NCBI RefSeq assembly: GCF_022548875.1 | Contig: NZ_JAKZEW010000027.1 | Span: 4,595-63,053, forward strand | Direction of reading: 5' to 3' | Length of the DNA: 58,459 nt | Source: Glycomyces sp. L485 | GTDB lineage: Bacteria > Actinomycetota > Actinomycetes > Mycobacteriales > Micromonosporaceae | Shown here: one piece after another, positions 33,137-40,750 of the stretch | Layout of the letters: every line of letters starts with the position of its first letter | Position numbering within the stretch: the first letter of the stretch is position 1 | Notes under the pieces: generated by a model | Database searches by the model: none | What the model saw: the letters and a program-made list of their open reading frames with translations, nothing else | Told to the model about the DNA's origin: nothing | Program-made: the position numbers and the translations under genes

Positions 33137-34225
33137 ATGAGCCCGCGCGTTCTCAGAGAGAAGCCGCTGAGCTCGGGCACCCGTCCCCCGCTCTGGCTTC
33201 AAATCCTGCCGATCGTGCTGTTCGCCGCCCTCCTGGCCTACCAGCTCAACCTCCCCGAACCGATCAGGGTCGGGCTCGTGACGGCGATCGTGCCGATGCT
33301 GGCGGCGTTCGTGCTGGGTCCGGTCGCGATCCTCGCCATCGGAGTGACCTTCACCGGGCTGCTGGCCGCCAACCTGCTCGAGGCCGACGTCTTCAGCGGG
33401 CGCGATATTGCGGCGATCGGTTTCGTCTGGGCCACGAGCGCCTGCGTCGCCTGGCTGCGGCAGCGGATCCAGACCCGCTTGGTGACAGTCGAGGGCGTAG
33501 CCGAGGCCGTCCAGCACGCGATCCTGCCGGAGCTGCCCGGCTGCGTCGACGAACTCGAATGCGCGGGCTTCTACCGCTCGGCCCAACGCGGCGCCTTGGT
33601 CGGCGGCGACCTGTTCGACCTCCGTGCCAGCCCCTTCGGGCCGCGCCTCATCCTCGGAGACGTCCAGGGCCACGGCCTGTCAGCCGTGGGCACCGCCGCC
33701 ACGCTGCTCACGGCCTTCCACGAGGCCATACTCGACGAGCCCGACCTCGAACGAGTGGCCGCCAGGCTCGAACGGCGCCTCATCATCGACGCCGAACAGG
33801 GGCGCATCCCCGAGCTGTTCGCCTCCATCCTGCTCGTCGAATTCAACGAGGGCGCCAGCGAGGCGTGCCTGCTCTCGTACGGCCACCCGCCGCCGCTGCT
33901 GGTGCGATCAGCGCGGGTGGAAGAGATCGGCCTCAGGCCCTCCCCGCTCCTCGGGGTGCGACTCGAGACTGCGGAGAAACCGCGCGTCACCCGTATCGGC
34001 CTGCGGCCCGGTGACACGCTCCTGGCGTACTCGGACGGCGTCATCGACGCCCGTGACATCGACGGGAACTTCTACCCGCTCGCCGACCGCCTCGCGGGCC
34101 TGGCCTCGCCGACGTCCCCCGAGCGCATGGTCGACTTCGTGTGGCACGACCTGAAGGGATTCGCCCACCGCATGACCGACGACATCAGCCTGATAGCGGT
34201 CGCCCGCGGCGACGGAGCCTCGTGA
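33137..34225 (+). CDS. Membrane-anchored SpoIIE/RsbU-type PP2C phosphatase
   Basis: A 362-aa protein from ATG 33137. Four hydrophobic segments occupy about residues 19-106, followed by a PPM/SpoIIE phosphatase domain. The metal and catalytic motifs are GGDLFD (156-161), GDVQGHG (174-180), YSDGVIDARD and the final TDDISLIAV. Such enzymes dephosphorylate anti-anti-sigma factors and thereby release SigB/SigF-type sigma factors. No STAS or RsbW partner is adjacent, but the orphan sigma factor at 13 kb is a plausible end point of its signalling (inference). The membrane region without a PAS or HAMP domain suggests direct sensing of a membrane signal. Confidence 0.9.
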   Translation: MSPRVLREKPLSSGTRPPLWLQILPIVLFAALLAYQLNLPEPIRVGLVTAIVPMLAAFVLGPVAILAIGVTFTGLLAANLLEADVFSGRDIAAIGFVWATSACVAWLRQRIQTRLVTVEGVAEAVQHAILPELPGCVDELECAGFYRSAQRGALVGGDLFDLRASPFGPRLILGDVQGHGLSAVGTAATLLTAFHEAILDEPDLERVAARLERRLIIDAEQGRIPELFASILLVEFNEGASEACLLSYGHPPPLLVRSARVEEIGLRPSPLLGVRLETAEKPRVTRIGLRPGDTLLAYSDGVIDARDIDGNFYPLADRLAGLASPTSPERMVDFVWHDLKGFAHRMTDDISLIAVARGDGAS

Positions 34226-34276
34226 CGCCCCCGGTTCAGCCTGTGGGCCTGCTCGAACGGCTCCACCGCGTACCAG

Positions 34277-35116
34277 TCAGGCGCGTGAGGCCTTGAGCGA
34301 GTACAGCAGCGGCACTCGGGGCTGGGCCGGCGGCGGCCGGAAGCAGCCGTCCTCGCCCTGCACGAAGCTCTTGAACTGCAAGAACATCGTCTTGTCGTGC
34401 TCGTGCAGGAACTCGATGCGCAGCCCGGCCTCGATGAGCGCCGAGACGACGTCGCCCAGGCTGTGGATCCACTCGGTGGCGACGTTGTACACCGTCGGCG
34501 CCGACCTGTCGGCATACGTCCCCGGAGCCTCGCGCACCACCGGCAGGCCGCTCGCGTAGTCGCGCACGAACCGTGAACCGGTCGCGTCGTCGAGCGTGTG
34601 GGTGATCGGGTGGAACTCGCAGAGGTAGACGAAGCCGCCGGGCGCGATCAGCGAGGAGACGACTCGCGCCCAGTGCCGGATGTCCGGCAGCCAGTTGATC
34701 GTTCCGGCGCTCACGTAGACGATGTCGTAGTTCGGGTCCGGCACCGCGCCGACGGCCCCGTAGACGTCCGAGACGACGAACTCGGCCCGGTCGGTGGCGT
34801 AGCCCAGGTCGTCGGCCAGTCTTCTGGCGACCTTCACGGCCGGCTCGGAGAAGTCCAGGCCCACGACCCGCGAGGCCCCGAGCCGCGCCCACGTGAGCGC
34901 CTCCTGGCCCATGTGGCACTGGAGCTGGAGCAGGCGCCTTCCTGCGACGTCGCCGACCTCGCCGGGCTCGAAGTCCATGAGGACGTCCCCGCCCTCGATG
35001 AACCCCTCGAGGTCGTAGGAGGCACTCGCGGCGTGCACGGGGACGCGCTCGTCCCACAGGGCCCGATTCGCATCGAGCCAGCCAGGGGACCGGTTCGCTC
35101 CAGCGGCCATGCCCAT
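34277..35116 (-). CDS. SAM-dependent class I methyltransferase
   Basis: A 279-aa protein starting at ATG 35116 (ATG 35110 is also possible). The SAM site reads LLQLQCHMGQEALTWARLGA, where the usual acidic-GxGxG is replaced by QCHMGQ, followed by VVGLDFSEPAVKVARRLA. YDIVYVSAGTINWLPD and a C-terminal beta-strand region (MFLQFKSFV) follow. The LQCHxGQ motif defines a recognisable actinobacterial subgroup of unknown substrate. It converges with the phosphatase gene and is divergent from the GNAT gene. Confidence 0.82.
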   Translation of the reverse strand: MGMAAGANRSPGWLDANRALWDERVPVHAASASYDLEGFIEGGDVLMDFEPGEVGDVAGRRLLQLQCHMGQEALTWARLGASRVVGLDFSEPAVKVARRLADDLGYATDRAEFVVSDVYGAVGAVPDPNYDIVYVSAGTINWLPDIRHWARVVSSLIAPGGFVYLCEFHPITHTLDDATGSRFVRDYASGLPVVREAPGTYADRSAPTVYNVATEWIHSLGDVVSALIEAGLRIEFLHEHDKTMFLQFKSFVQGEDGCFRPPPAQPRVPLLYSLKASRA

Positions 35117-35220
35117 AATCTTAAGGCTCCGTAGTGCAAACGCGAAGCCAACACCCGATGCGACCGGGTCGGCGGTGCGGCGTAAGTTCGGGCACGGGCC
35201 AGCGGCGAAAGGCGGCAGAG

Positions 35221-35718
35221 TTGAACCGAATCGAAGGCGAGCGGGTGGAGCTGGTCGAGCTCGGCACCGATCGGGCGAAGAGTCTGATCGCGGGCGCGCG
35301 CGAAATCCATTGGTCTGCGGAGTATCCGTTCGACGGCACGAAGATCGCGGCGGGGATGCTGCTGAACGCCGTCGACGACGGCCTGTGGAAGCCGGGCTTC
35401 GGGATGTACCAGATCGTGCGGAGCGAGGACGGCCTGGTGGTCGGCGACGTCGGCTTCCACGCGGCGCCCGACGAGAACGGGATGGTCGAGATCGGTTACG
35501 AGCTCGTGCCGGAGGCGCGGGGGGCGGGGCTCGCGACCGACGCGGTGCTGACGATCGTCGGCTGGGCGATGGGACAGCCCGGCGTCGCGCGGGTCGAGGC
35601 CGAGACCACGATCGTCAACACCGATTCGCAGGCGGTCCTGAACCGCTCGGGCTTCGAGATCATCTCGACGAACGGCCAGGACATCCGCTACCGGTTCAAG
35701 ATCTGGCTGGGGAGGTAG
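35221..35718 (+). CDS. GNAT-family acetyltransferase
   Basis: A protein of about 165 aa if translation begins at TTG 35221. The frame is open to GTG 35134, but the extra 29 residues are Arg/Ser-rich and unlike GNAT proteins. The acetyl-CoA fold is seen in GMYQIVRSEDGLVVGDVGFH, EIGYELVPEARGAGLATDAVLTIVGWA (motif A, with RGAGLA as the pyrophosphate loop) and NTDSQAVLNRSGFEI (motif B). This resembles the RimJ/RimL group that acetylates N-terminal amines or small molecules. The substrate is unknown. Confidence 0.8.
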   Translation: MNRIEGERVELVELGTDRAKSLIAGAREIHWSAEYPFDGTKIAAGMLLNAVDDGLWKPGFGMYQIVRSEDGLVVGDVGFHAAPDENGMVEIGYELVPEARGAGLATDAVLTIVGWAMGQPGVARVEAETTIVNTDSQAVLNRSGFEIISTNGQDIRYRFKIWLGR

Positions 35719-35749
35719 ACGACGCCTCATCGAGGCGCCAACAGCCCGC

Positions 35750-35775
35750 GTTTCGCCCGAATCGTCGGAGGGTAT
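35750..35775 (+). promoter_or_regulatory. SigF-type promoter of the VOC gene
   Basis: GTTT (35750-35753), 16 nt, GGGTAT (35770-35775), 46 nt before the ATG. It is a full match to the SigF/SigB consensus, about 10 kb outside the main stress island. Confidence 0.7.
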
Positions 35776-35821
35776 CCGTATCGTTGACGCCCCAGACCGC
35801 ATCGAGGACGGGAACCGACCC

Positions 35822-36346
35822 ATGGAAGAACGACTCCCGATCATCCCGGACGGCTACACGACGGTGACCCCTTGGATCATCGTCAGGGGCGCGGCCGACT
35901 TCCTCGACTTCGTCAAGACCGTTCTCGGCGGCGTGGAGACGGGCAGGGTCTCCAATGAAGACGGGACGATCGGCCATGCCGAGATGAGGATCGGCGACGC
36001 GGTGGTGATGGTCTTCGACTCGTCTGAGGGATGGCCGAACACGCCCGCCTACCTCCGGCTGTACGTGGAGGACGGCCAGGCGACCTACGACCGGATGCTG
36101 GAGGCCGGCTGCGAGCCGGTCACCGAGCCGACGCTGCTGGCCTGGGGCGACAAGGTCGGCCGGGTCGCGGACCGGTGGGGCAATGTCTGGTGGCTCCAGG
36201 AGCAGGTCGAGCAGGTGGACGAGGAGGAGGCCATCCGGCGATGGACCGAGCCGTCGTACCGCGAGGCGATGGCGTACGTCCAGGACTCGCTCAAAGACGA
36301 GATGGCCAGGCGCGGGCAGAAGCTCATGAAGTCAGAACAGCCCTGA
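35822..36346 (+). CDS. VOC (glyoxalase/bleomycin-resistance) family protein
   Basis: A 174-aa protein from ATG 35822. The first beta-alpha-beta module (VTPWIIVRGAADFLDFVKTVLGG...GTIGHAEMRIGDAVVMVFDS) and the second (PAYLRLYVEDGQATYDRMLEAGCEPVTEP...DRWGNVWWLQEQ) are of the PhnB/YdeE type. The C-terminus has a charged helical tail. The activity is not predictable. A perfect GTTT-N16-GGGTAT promoter makes it a likely stress gene. It converges with the small membrane gene downstream. Confidence 0.85.
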   Translation: MEERLPIIPDGYTTVTPWIIVRGAADFLDFVKTVLGGVETGRVSNEDGTIGHAEMRIGDAVVMVFDSSEGWPNTPAYLRLYVEDGQATYDRMLEAGCEPVTEPTLLAWGDKVGRVADRWGNVWWLQEQVEQVDEEEAIRRWTEPSYREAMAYVQDSLKDEMARRGQKLMKSEQP

Positions 36347-36371
36347 ACGGTGGTGTGCGGAGAGGCTGGGG

Positions 36372-36791
36372 TCAGCCCGGCTGCTGCATCGACCACAGTG
36401 TCTGCTGGAGCCGCTTGACGTCCTCGGGAGCGCCCGAGCCGATTCGGATCTTCTTCTGCTTGCCGGCGGCGGTCAGACGCATGATGTTCGTGCCGTCGAA
36501 GACGAGTTGCTCACCCTTCGCCGCGCCGTATGTCCGCACCCGGTTGCCGAGCAGGCCGTACATGTACATCGTGCTCTGTCCGGCGTCGAAGACGAGGAAC
36601 GGCTTCGAGCGGGACACGATCCCCCCCGCGAGGAGGATCGCGCCGAGGATGAGCCAGAGGGAGAACGTGCCGAGAACGAGCGCGAGCACGCCGAACGCCA
36701 GGAATATCGATCCGGCGACGATGAGCAGCACGCTCGTGGAGGACTTGTACCGGACCTCGATCGCGGCTTGAGGGGCGTTTCCGGGATTCAT
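36372..36791 (-). CDS. Two-helix membrane protein, PH-like soluble part
   Basis: A 139-aa protein from ATG 36791, chosen for the GAAGGAGTAGAA site just upstream. Two membrane helices (SVLLIVAGSIFLAFGVLALVLG and FSLWLILGAILLAGGIV) are followed by a beta-rich region of about 80 residues (PFLVFDAGQSTMYMYGLLG...GEQLVFDGTNIMRL...KKIRIGSGAPEDVKRLQQTL) reminiscent of bacterial PH/DUF-type membrane proteins. No family was assigned. It lies 88 bp after the aminopropyltransferase gene on the same strand and may belong to that operon. Confidence 0.65.
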   Translation of the reverse strand: MNPGNAPQAAIEVRYKSSTSVLLIVAGSIFLAFGVLALVLGTFSLWLILGAILLAGGIVSRSKPFLVFDAGQSTMYMYGLLGNRVRTYGAAKGEQLVFDGTNIMRLTAAGKQKKIRIGSGAPEDVKRLQQTLWSMQQPG

Positions 36792-36879
36792 TTCTACTCC
36801 TTCGGTGTGACCGCCGGGGGGATCGGCGGCGTCGCCGAGCATACCCGGTCCCCGCCAGGCGGTTCCGGATCCGCGCGGA

Positions 36880-38460
36880 TCAGTAATGGCGCCACTCGGA
36901 CGCGACGATGTCCACGATCACCGGGTGGATAAGGGTCGACGGCTCCATGTCCATCCGGGTCCGGTCCGGCGGGAACACCTGCGCCGCCTCCAGCAGCTCC
37001 GGAGTCAGCGACCTGAGGGGACCGACCGCCGGGTCTAGGGAGACCACAGGAGCCTCACCCGACGCCTGGACCGCGTGGAACCCCCAGTCCCCGAACGACG
37101 GTACCGAAGCCTGGTACGAGGTCGCCGCGTAACCGGCCTCCTCCAGCGTCGCGGCTATGGTCCAGTAGGTCTTCGGGGCGAAGTACGGCGAGCCGCCCTG
37201 GACCACCATGCGGCCCTGCGGGTTCAAGTGCGCGCCCGCCAGTGCGTAGAACTCCACCGAGTACAGCTTCGCCGTCTCCGTCGCGTCCGGGTCGGGCATG
37301 TCGACGACGATGGCGTCGTACGTCGAGCCCTGCTCGCGAAGCCAGGTGAAGGCGTCCTCGTTCGCGACCGCCACCCGCGGGTCCGCCAGGGCGCCTCCGT
37401 TCAGGGCCACCAGCTCGTCGAAGTCGCGGGCCAGGTTCGTCACCGTTTCGTCCAGGTCCACCAGCGTGACCGTCTCCACGTCTGGGTAGCGCAGGATCTC
37501 CCGGACAGCGAGCGCGTCGCCCCCTCCCAGGACCAGCACATCGCCCCTGGGGCCGTTCATCACCGGGTGGACCAGGGCCTCGTGGTACCGGTATTCGTCT
37601 ACTGAGGAGAATTGCAGGTCTCCGTCCAGGTACAACCTGAAATCGGTGTCCCCGAACGGCGATGCGGACTCGGTCATCACTATCTGCTGGTACCGCGTGT
37701 CCTCGCTGTAGACGATCGGCGCGGAATACAGCTGCTGGCGCGCCGCCACCTCGAAGCGGTCCGTGTAGACGAACGCTCCGGCCAGGACGATCGCGATCGC
37801 CCCGGCGGCCAAGGCCAGGAGCTGCCTGCTCATCCTCGACAGGTCGTCTCGGAACAGCAGGAAGATCAGCACCACGCCCGCCACCGCGTTCACCGCCCCG
37901 ACCAGCAGCGCCCCCCGAATCTGGCCGAAGACCGGCAGGAGCAGGAACGGGAAGGCCAGCCCACCGACGAGCCCGCCCAGGTAGTCGGCGGCGTTGAGGT
38001 CCGCCACCGCGGCACCCGCCGCCTGCTTCCGGATGCGTTGCAGCAGCTCCATCAGCAGCGGGATCTCCGCGCCCACCAGCAGGCCGATCAGGGACGCGAC
38101 GGCGATCAGCGGCACGTTGTAAAGCGCGGTCCACGCGAACGCCGCGTAGAGCAGCAGGACGCTGAAGCCCCCCAGCGCGGCCAGCACCAGTTCGATCGCC
38201 GCGAACGACAGTGCCGGCCGCTTCTGGAGGGGCTTGGCGGCCAACGCCCCCAGCCCCATCGCGAACACCATGACGCTCAGGACGATCGACGCTTGAGTCG
38301 CCGTGTTCCCCACCAGGTAGGCGCCGAGGGTGATGAGCGCCAGCTCGTAGACCAGCCCGCAGGCCGCCACCACGAACACCGTCGCGAACAGTCCGGCTCG
38401 GGCCAGCCGGATCCGCCGTGACGGCGCCCGCTTCGCAGAGGGGACGGCCGGGGGACTCAA
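36880..38460 (-). CDS. Membrane-integral polyamine aminopropyltransferase (spermidine synthase family)
   Basis: A 526-aa protein. About seven membrane helices fill residues 20-235, then a spermidine-synthase fold spans about 250-470: YQQIVMTE, LYLDGDLQFSSVDEYRYHEALVHP, the decarboxylated-SAM site VLVLGGGDALAVREIL...VTLVDLDETV, and VVDMPDPDATETAKLYS. Catalytic Asp residues are in GDLQ and VVDMPDP. The family transfers aminopropyl groups to amines; the membrane-fused form may act on a membrane-associated acceptor (inference). It is the last gene of the DUF4178-DUF2617-DUF4247-DUF350 series; its start overlaps the DUF350 stop by 4 bp. Confidence 0.92.
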   Translation of the reverse strand: MSPPAVPSAKRAPSRRIRLARAGLFATVFVVAACGLVYELALITLGAYLVGNTATQASIVLSVMVFAMGLGALAAKPLQKRPALSFAAIELVLAALGGFSVLLLYAAFAWTALYNVPLIAVASLIGLLVGAEIPLLMELLQRIRKQAAGAAVADLNAADYLGGLVGGLAFPFLLLPVFGQIRGALLVGAVNAVAGVVLIFLLFRDDLSRMSRQLLALAAGAIAIVLAGAFVYTDRFEVAARQQLYSAPIVYSEDTRYQQIVMTESASPFGDTDFRLYLDGDLQFSSVDEYRYHEALVHPVMNGPRGDVLVLGGGDALAVREILRYPDVETVTLVDLDETVTNLARDFDELVALNGGALADPRVAVANEDAFTWLREQGSTYDAIVVDMPDPDATETAKLYSVEFYALAGAHLNPQGRMVVQGGSPYFAPKTYWTIAATLEEAGYAATSYQASVPSFGDWGFHAVQASGEAPVVSLDPAVGPLRSLTPELLEAAQVFPPDRTRMDMEPSTLIHPVIVDIVASEWRHY

Positions 38461-38882
38461 GACAGGGCCATCGCGATGACGCCACCGAGCGCCAGGTGCA
38501 TCGCCGAGTTCACCCAGACCGCGGGCTGCAGTTCGTCCGAGGCGACGATGTCACCGAGCTTCCCGGGCGTCAACGCGTCCAGCACCATGAAGGCCACCGC
38601 CATCGCGACCAGGCCGATCACGCCGAATACGAGCGTCGACACGACGCCTTCGAGCAGATTGCCCTCCGACGCCCAGATCGCGCCGACGACGATCAGGCCC
38701 ACTCCGAGCGTGTTGGACGCCAGCAGGAGCGCCGCGTTCCGGTTGCGCTGCGACCAGATCAGCTCGCCGAGCCTCCCCGGGGTGAGCCAGTCGACTATGA
38801 AGAAGCCGAGCACCATCAGCGTGATGCCGACGGCGCTGTAGGCGAGGGCGCCGGCTACGGCGTTGCCGAAGTCTTCGAACAT
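38457..38882 (-). CDS. DUF350 (YjfL-like) membrane protein
   Basis: A 141-aa protein with four helices in two repeats: GALAYSAVGITLMVLGFFIVDWLTPGRLGELIW and a second copy STLVFGVIGLVAMAVAFMVLDALTPGKLGDIVAS. The repeated D-x-L-T-P-G-x-L-G motif is diagnostic for DUF350. DUF350/YjfL genes recur next to polyamine-modifying enzymes in bacteria, as here. Function unknown. Coupled to the aminopropyltransferase gene by a 4-bp overlap. Confidence 0.9.
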   Translation of the reverse strand: MFEDFGNAVAGALAYSAVGITLMVLGFFIVDWLTPGRLGELIWSQRNRNAALLLASNTLGVGLIVVGAIWASEGNLLEGVVSTLVFGVIGLVAMAVAFMVLDALTPGKLGDIVASDELQPAVWVNSAMHLALGGVIAMALS

Positions 38883-38910
38883 GGAGGCTGCCTTTCAATA
38901 GGAATCGGGC

Positions 38911-39372
38911 TTATTTTCCGCTGCCGGGGCCGCCGCCTCGGAACGGCGACGGCGGGGACGAGGACCATCCCCACAGGAAGAACACGGACGAGTAGTGCTG
39001 GTAGCCGGCCCTGTAGCCGAACAGCAGGATCTTCGAGCCGCCCCGGTAGGGCTCGACGGACACGATGTGGTCCTTGTACTGCAGGAAGTACGTGTCGCCG
39101 TCGCGGCGCTCGTCCCGCGCGTCGTCGGCGTCGTCGATGTCGTCGGCGACCGTGGACGGCGGCAGCGACGAGGTGTAGGCCTTGCCGCGTCCCTCGTCGA
39201 GGTGCGCGGCCCGGGTGTAGTTGCCCTGGATGTGGCCGGTGGGGTTGCTGCGATCCAGGTTGGCGAAGATCGCGCTGCCGCAGCACAGAACGACCACGAT
39301 GCCGATCGCCAGCCAGTGCTTCCAGTTCAGGCCGCTGGTGCGGCTGGGCTGCTGTTCACCGTGGGTGTGCAT
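38911..39372 (-). CDS. DUF4247-like single-pass membrane protein
   Basis: A 153-aa protein from ATG 39372, with AAGGACCCATCC upstream. A single helix (WLAIGIVVVLCCGSAIFA) lies after a 17-residue cytoplasmic start. The extracytoplasmic part has ARDERRDGDTYFLQYKDHIVSVEPYRGGSKILLFGYRAGY and ends in a Gly/Ser/Pro-rich tail (SSSPPSPFRGGGPGSGK). The DTYFLQYxDxIVxV segment and neighbours fit DUF4247. It lies between DUF2617 and DUF350 genes with gaps of about 30 bp. Function unknown. Confidence 0.78.
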   Translation of the reverse strand: MHTHGEQQPSRTSGLNWKHWLAIGIVVVLCCGSAIFANLDRSNPTGHIQGNYTRAAHLDEGRGKAYTSSLPPSTVADDIDDADDARDERRDGDTYFLQYKDHIVSVEPYRGGSKILLFGYRAGYQHYSSVFFLWGWSSSPPSPFRGGGPGSGK

Positions 39373-39401
39373 GGATGGGTCCTTATGAGTGGGGATCTCG
39401 T

Positions 39402-39902
39402 TCAGCCTACGGTCACGACCGTGCCGGTGGTCGTCACGACCTCGCCGTGCTGGGGATAGGTGTGGACCGTGCGCCATGTCAGCGGCTCGGTCCCGGTGAT
39501 CTCCAGGGCGGTGACCGCGTCGGGCTCGCTGCCGAACACGCCGACGAGGAGGAGGTCCTCCTCGCCGCGGGCCCGGAACCCGCGGACGCGTTCGCGCAAC
39601 TGCGGCACGGTCACGTGCTCGACGCCGCAGGTGTAGCGGTGGCGCCAGTTCCCGACGCGCTGGCTGAACTGTTCGGGCAGGTCCGGGACGAGGCCGTCGC
39701 GATAGGCGAGGGTCTCGGCGATGAGCCCGTCGGGGGTGGCGACCACGGCCTGGTGGCTGGCGCCCAGCAGTCGCAGCGACAGGCGCAGGGGCCCGGCGTC
39801 GCGGTCGAGCTGGTCGAGGACGGGCATGGACGGGGCGTCGGGGCGGAACGTCAGCGAACCGGCTGAGACGTCGACGTAGGGAACTTCGAGGGAGGTGATC
39901 AT
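39402..39902 (-). CDS. DUF2617 protein
   Basis: A 166-aa soluble protein; ATG 39902 overlaps the stop of the DUF4178 gene (ATGA). It has alternating beta strands, including LRLSLRLLGASHQAVV, WRHRYTCGVEHV and LLLVGVFGSEPDAVTALEI. Together with its neighbours this matches DUF2617, a family found almost only in this polyamine-linked gene set. It contains a single conserved-looking Cys in YTCG. Function unknown. Confidence 0.78.
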   Translation of the reverse strand: MITSLEVPYVDVSAGSLTFRPDAPSMPVLDQLDRDAGPLRLSLRLLGASHQAVVATPDGLIAETLAYRDGLVPDLPEQFSQRVGNWRHRYTCGVEHVTVPQLRERVRGFRARGEEDLLLVGVFGSEPDAVTALEITGTEPLTWRTVHTYPQHGEVVTTTGTVVTVG

Positions 39903-40513
39903 TCGTTCTGGTGATAGATGGTGATCTGGTTGCGGTCCAGGGTAAGGCCCTTCGCCAACTCCCACTTGGCGCCGTCGCCGAACGCCTCGAACGACAGCTT
40001 TTGACCGTCCGGGCCGTCGTAGTCGTGGTAGCGGACGGTGCCGGTCGGGGCGAGGCCCGTGGTCGCCTCGCTGGTGTAGCGCGCCTTGCCCTTCTCGTCC
40101 GAGCGGTAGGAGACGCCCTCGAAGCTCAGCTCGCGCGGCCCCGGCTGGAGGTCGGAGCCGGTGACCTCCTCCCACAGGACCAGCTCCAGGTCGGGGTCGG
40201 CCTCGACCGACAGCCACCGCTTGACGCCGGAGCCGGTGTCCAGGAAGTGCTCGGCCCAGGCGTAGTCGCCCTCGCTCAGGCGAAGGCTCCCGCGCACCGC
40301 GAGCGTCTTGCCGTAGGCCTCGACGAGGTCGCCGGCCTTGACGCGCCGCGGGTCGCCGCGCAGGACGTCCGAGTCGGAGTCGGCGAAGGGGTCGACCGGC
40401 GGCGGGGGAGCGGCGGTCTCGACGTTCCGGGCGGCGTTGCGGCGCCACAGCCACCAGGCCAGGGCCGCGAGGGCGACGAGCACGAGCACGACGACCACGA
40501 ACATGGGGGTCAC
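39899..40513 (-). CDS. DUF4178 protein with N-terminal membrane anchor
   Basis: A 204-aa protein from ATG 40513 (ATG 40504 is an alternative). One helix at the very start (MFVVVVLVLVALAALAWWLW) is followed by a linker and a beta-rich domain: KAGDLVEAYGKTLAVRGSLRLSEGDYAWAEHFLDTGSGVKRWLSVEADPDLELVLWEE and YRSDEKGKARYTSE, the DUF4178 pattern. First gene of the polyamine-linked operon. A weak TAGAGT -10 lies about 45 bp upstream. It is divergent from glutamate dehydrogenase. Confidence 0.82.
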   Translation of the reverse strand: MTPMFVVVVLVLVALAALAWWLWRRNAARNVETAAPPPPVDPFADSDSDVLRGDPRRVKAGDLVEAYGKTLAVRGSLRLSEGDYAWAEHFLDTGSGVKRWLSVEADPDLELVLWEEVTGSDLQPGPRELSFEGVSYRSDEKGKARYTSEATTGLAPTGTVRYHDYDGPDGQKLSFEAFGDGAKWELAKGLTLDRNQITIYHQNE

Positions 40514-40750
40514 CTCAACGTTTGGGGGACGATTTACTTGATCACTCTACAGAGGCGCCGCACGTTCCGCTGTAACCGTGTTGGCGACCGGGGGCCGTAC
40601 GATCGGGTGCGATCCGGGCCGCGGGCGGCGCTCGACGGGTTGTGCGCCGCACTTCGCACCGGGCCACTTGTGAGCGCATCGCCGTGCGATCCTATTTTGG
40701 AGCTGGTTCACAAGGACGTGGGCGAAGTCGATTTGAGCTGGAGACTAGAC

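Noticed and set aside
36791-36870. GAAC-N15-GGGTAT as a further SigF promoter for the minus-strand gene 36372-36791
   Set aside because: The -10 and spacing fit, but the -35 (GAAC within GGAACC) has more mismatches and resembles an ECF -35 instead, so it was not counted.
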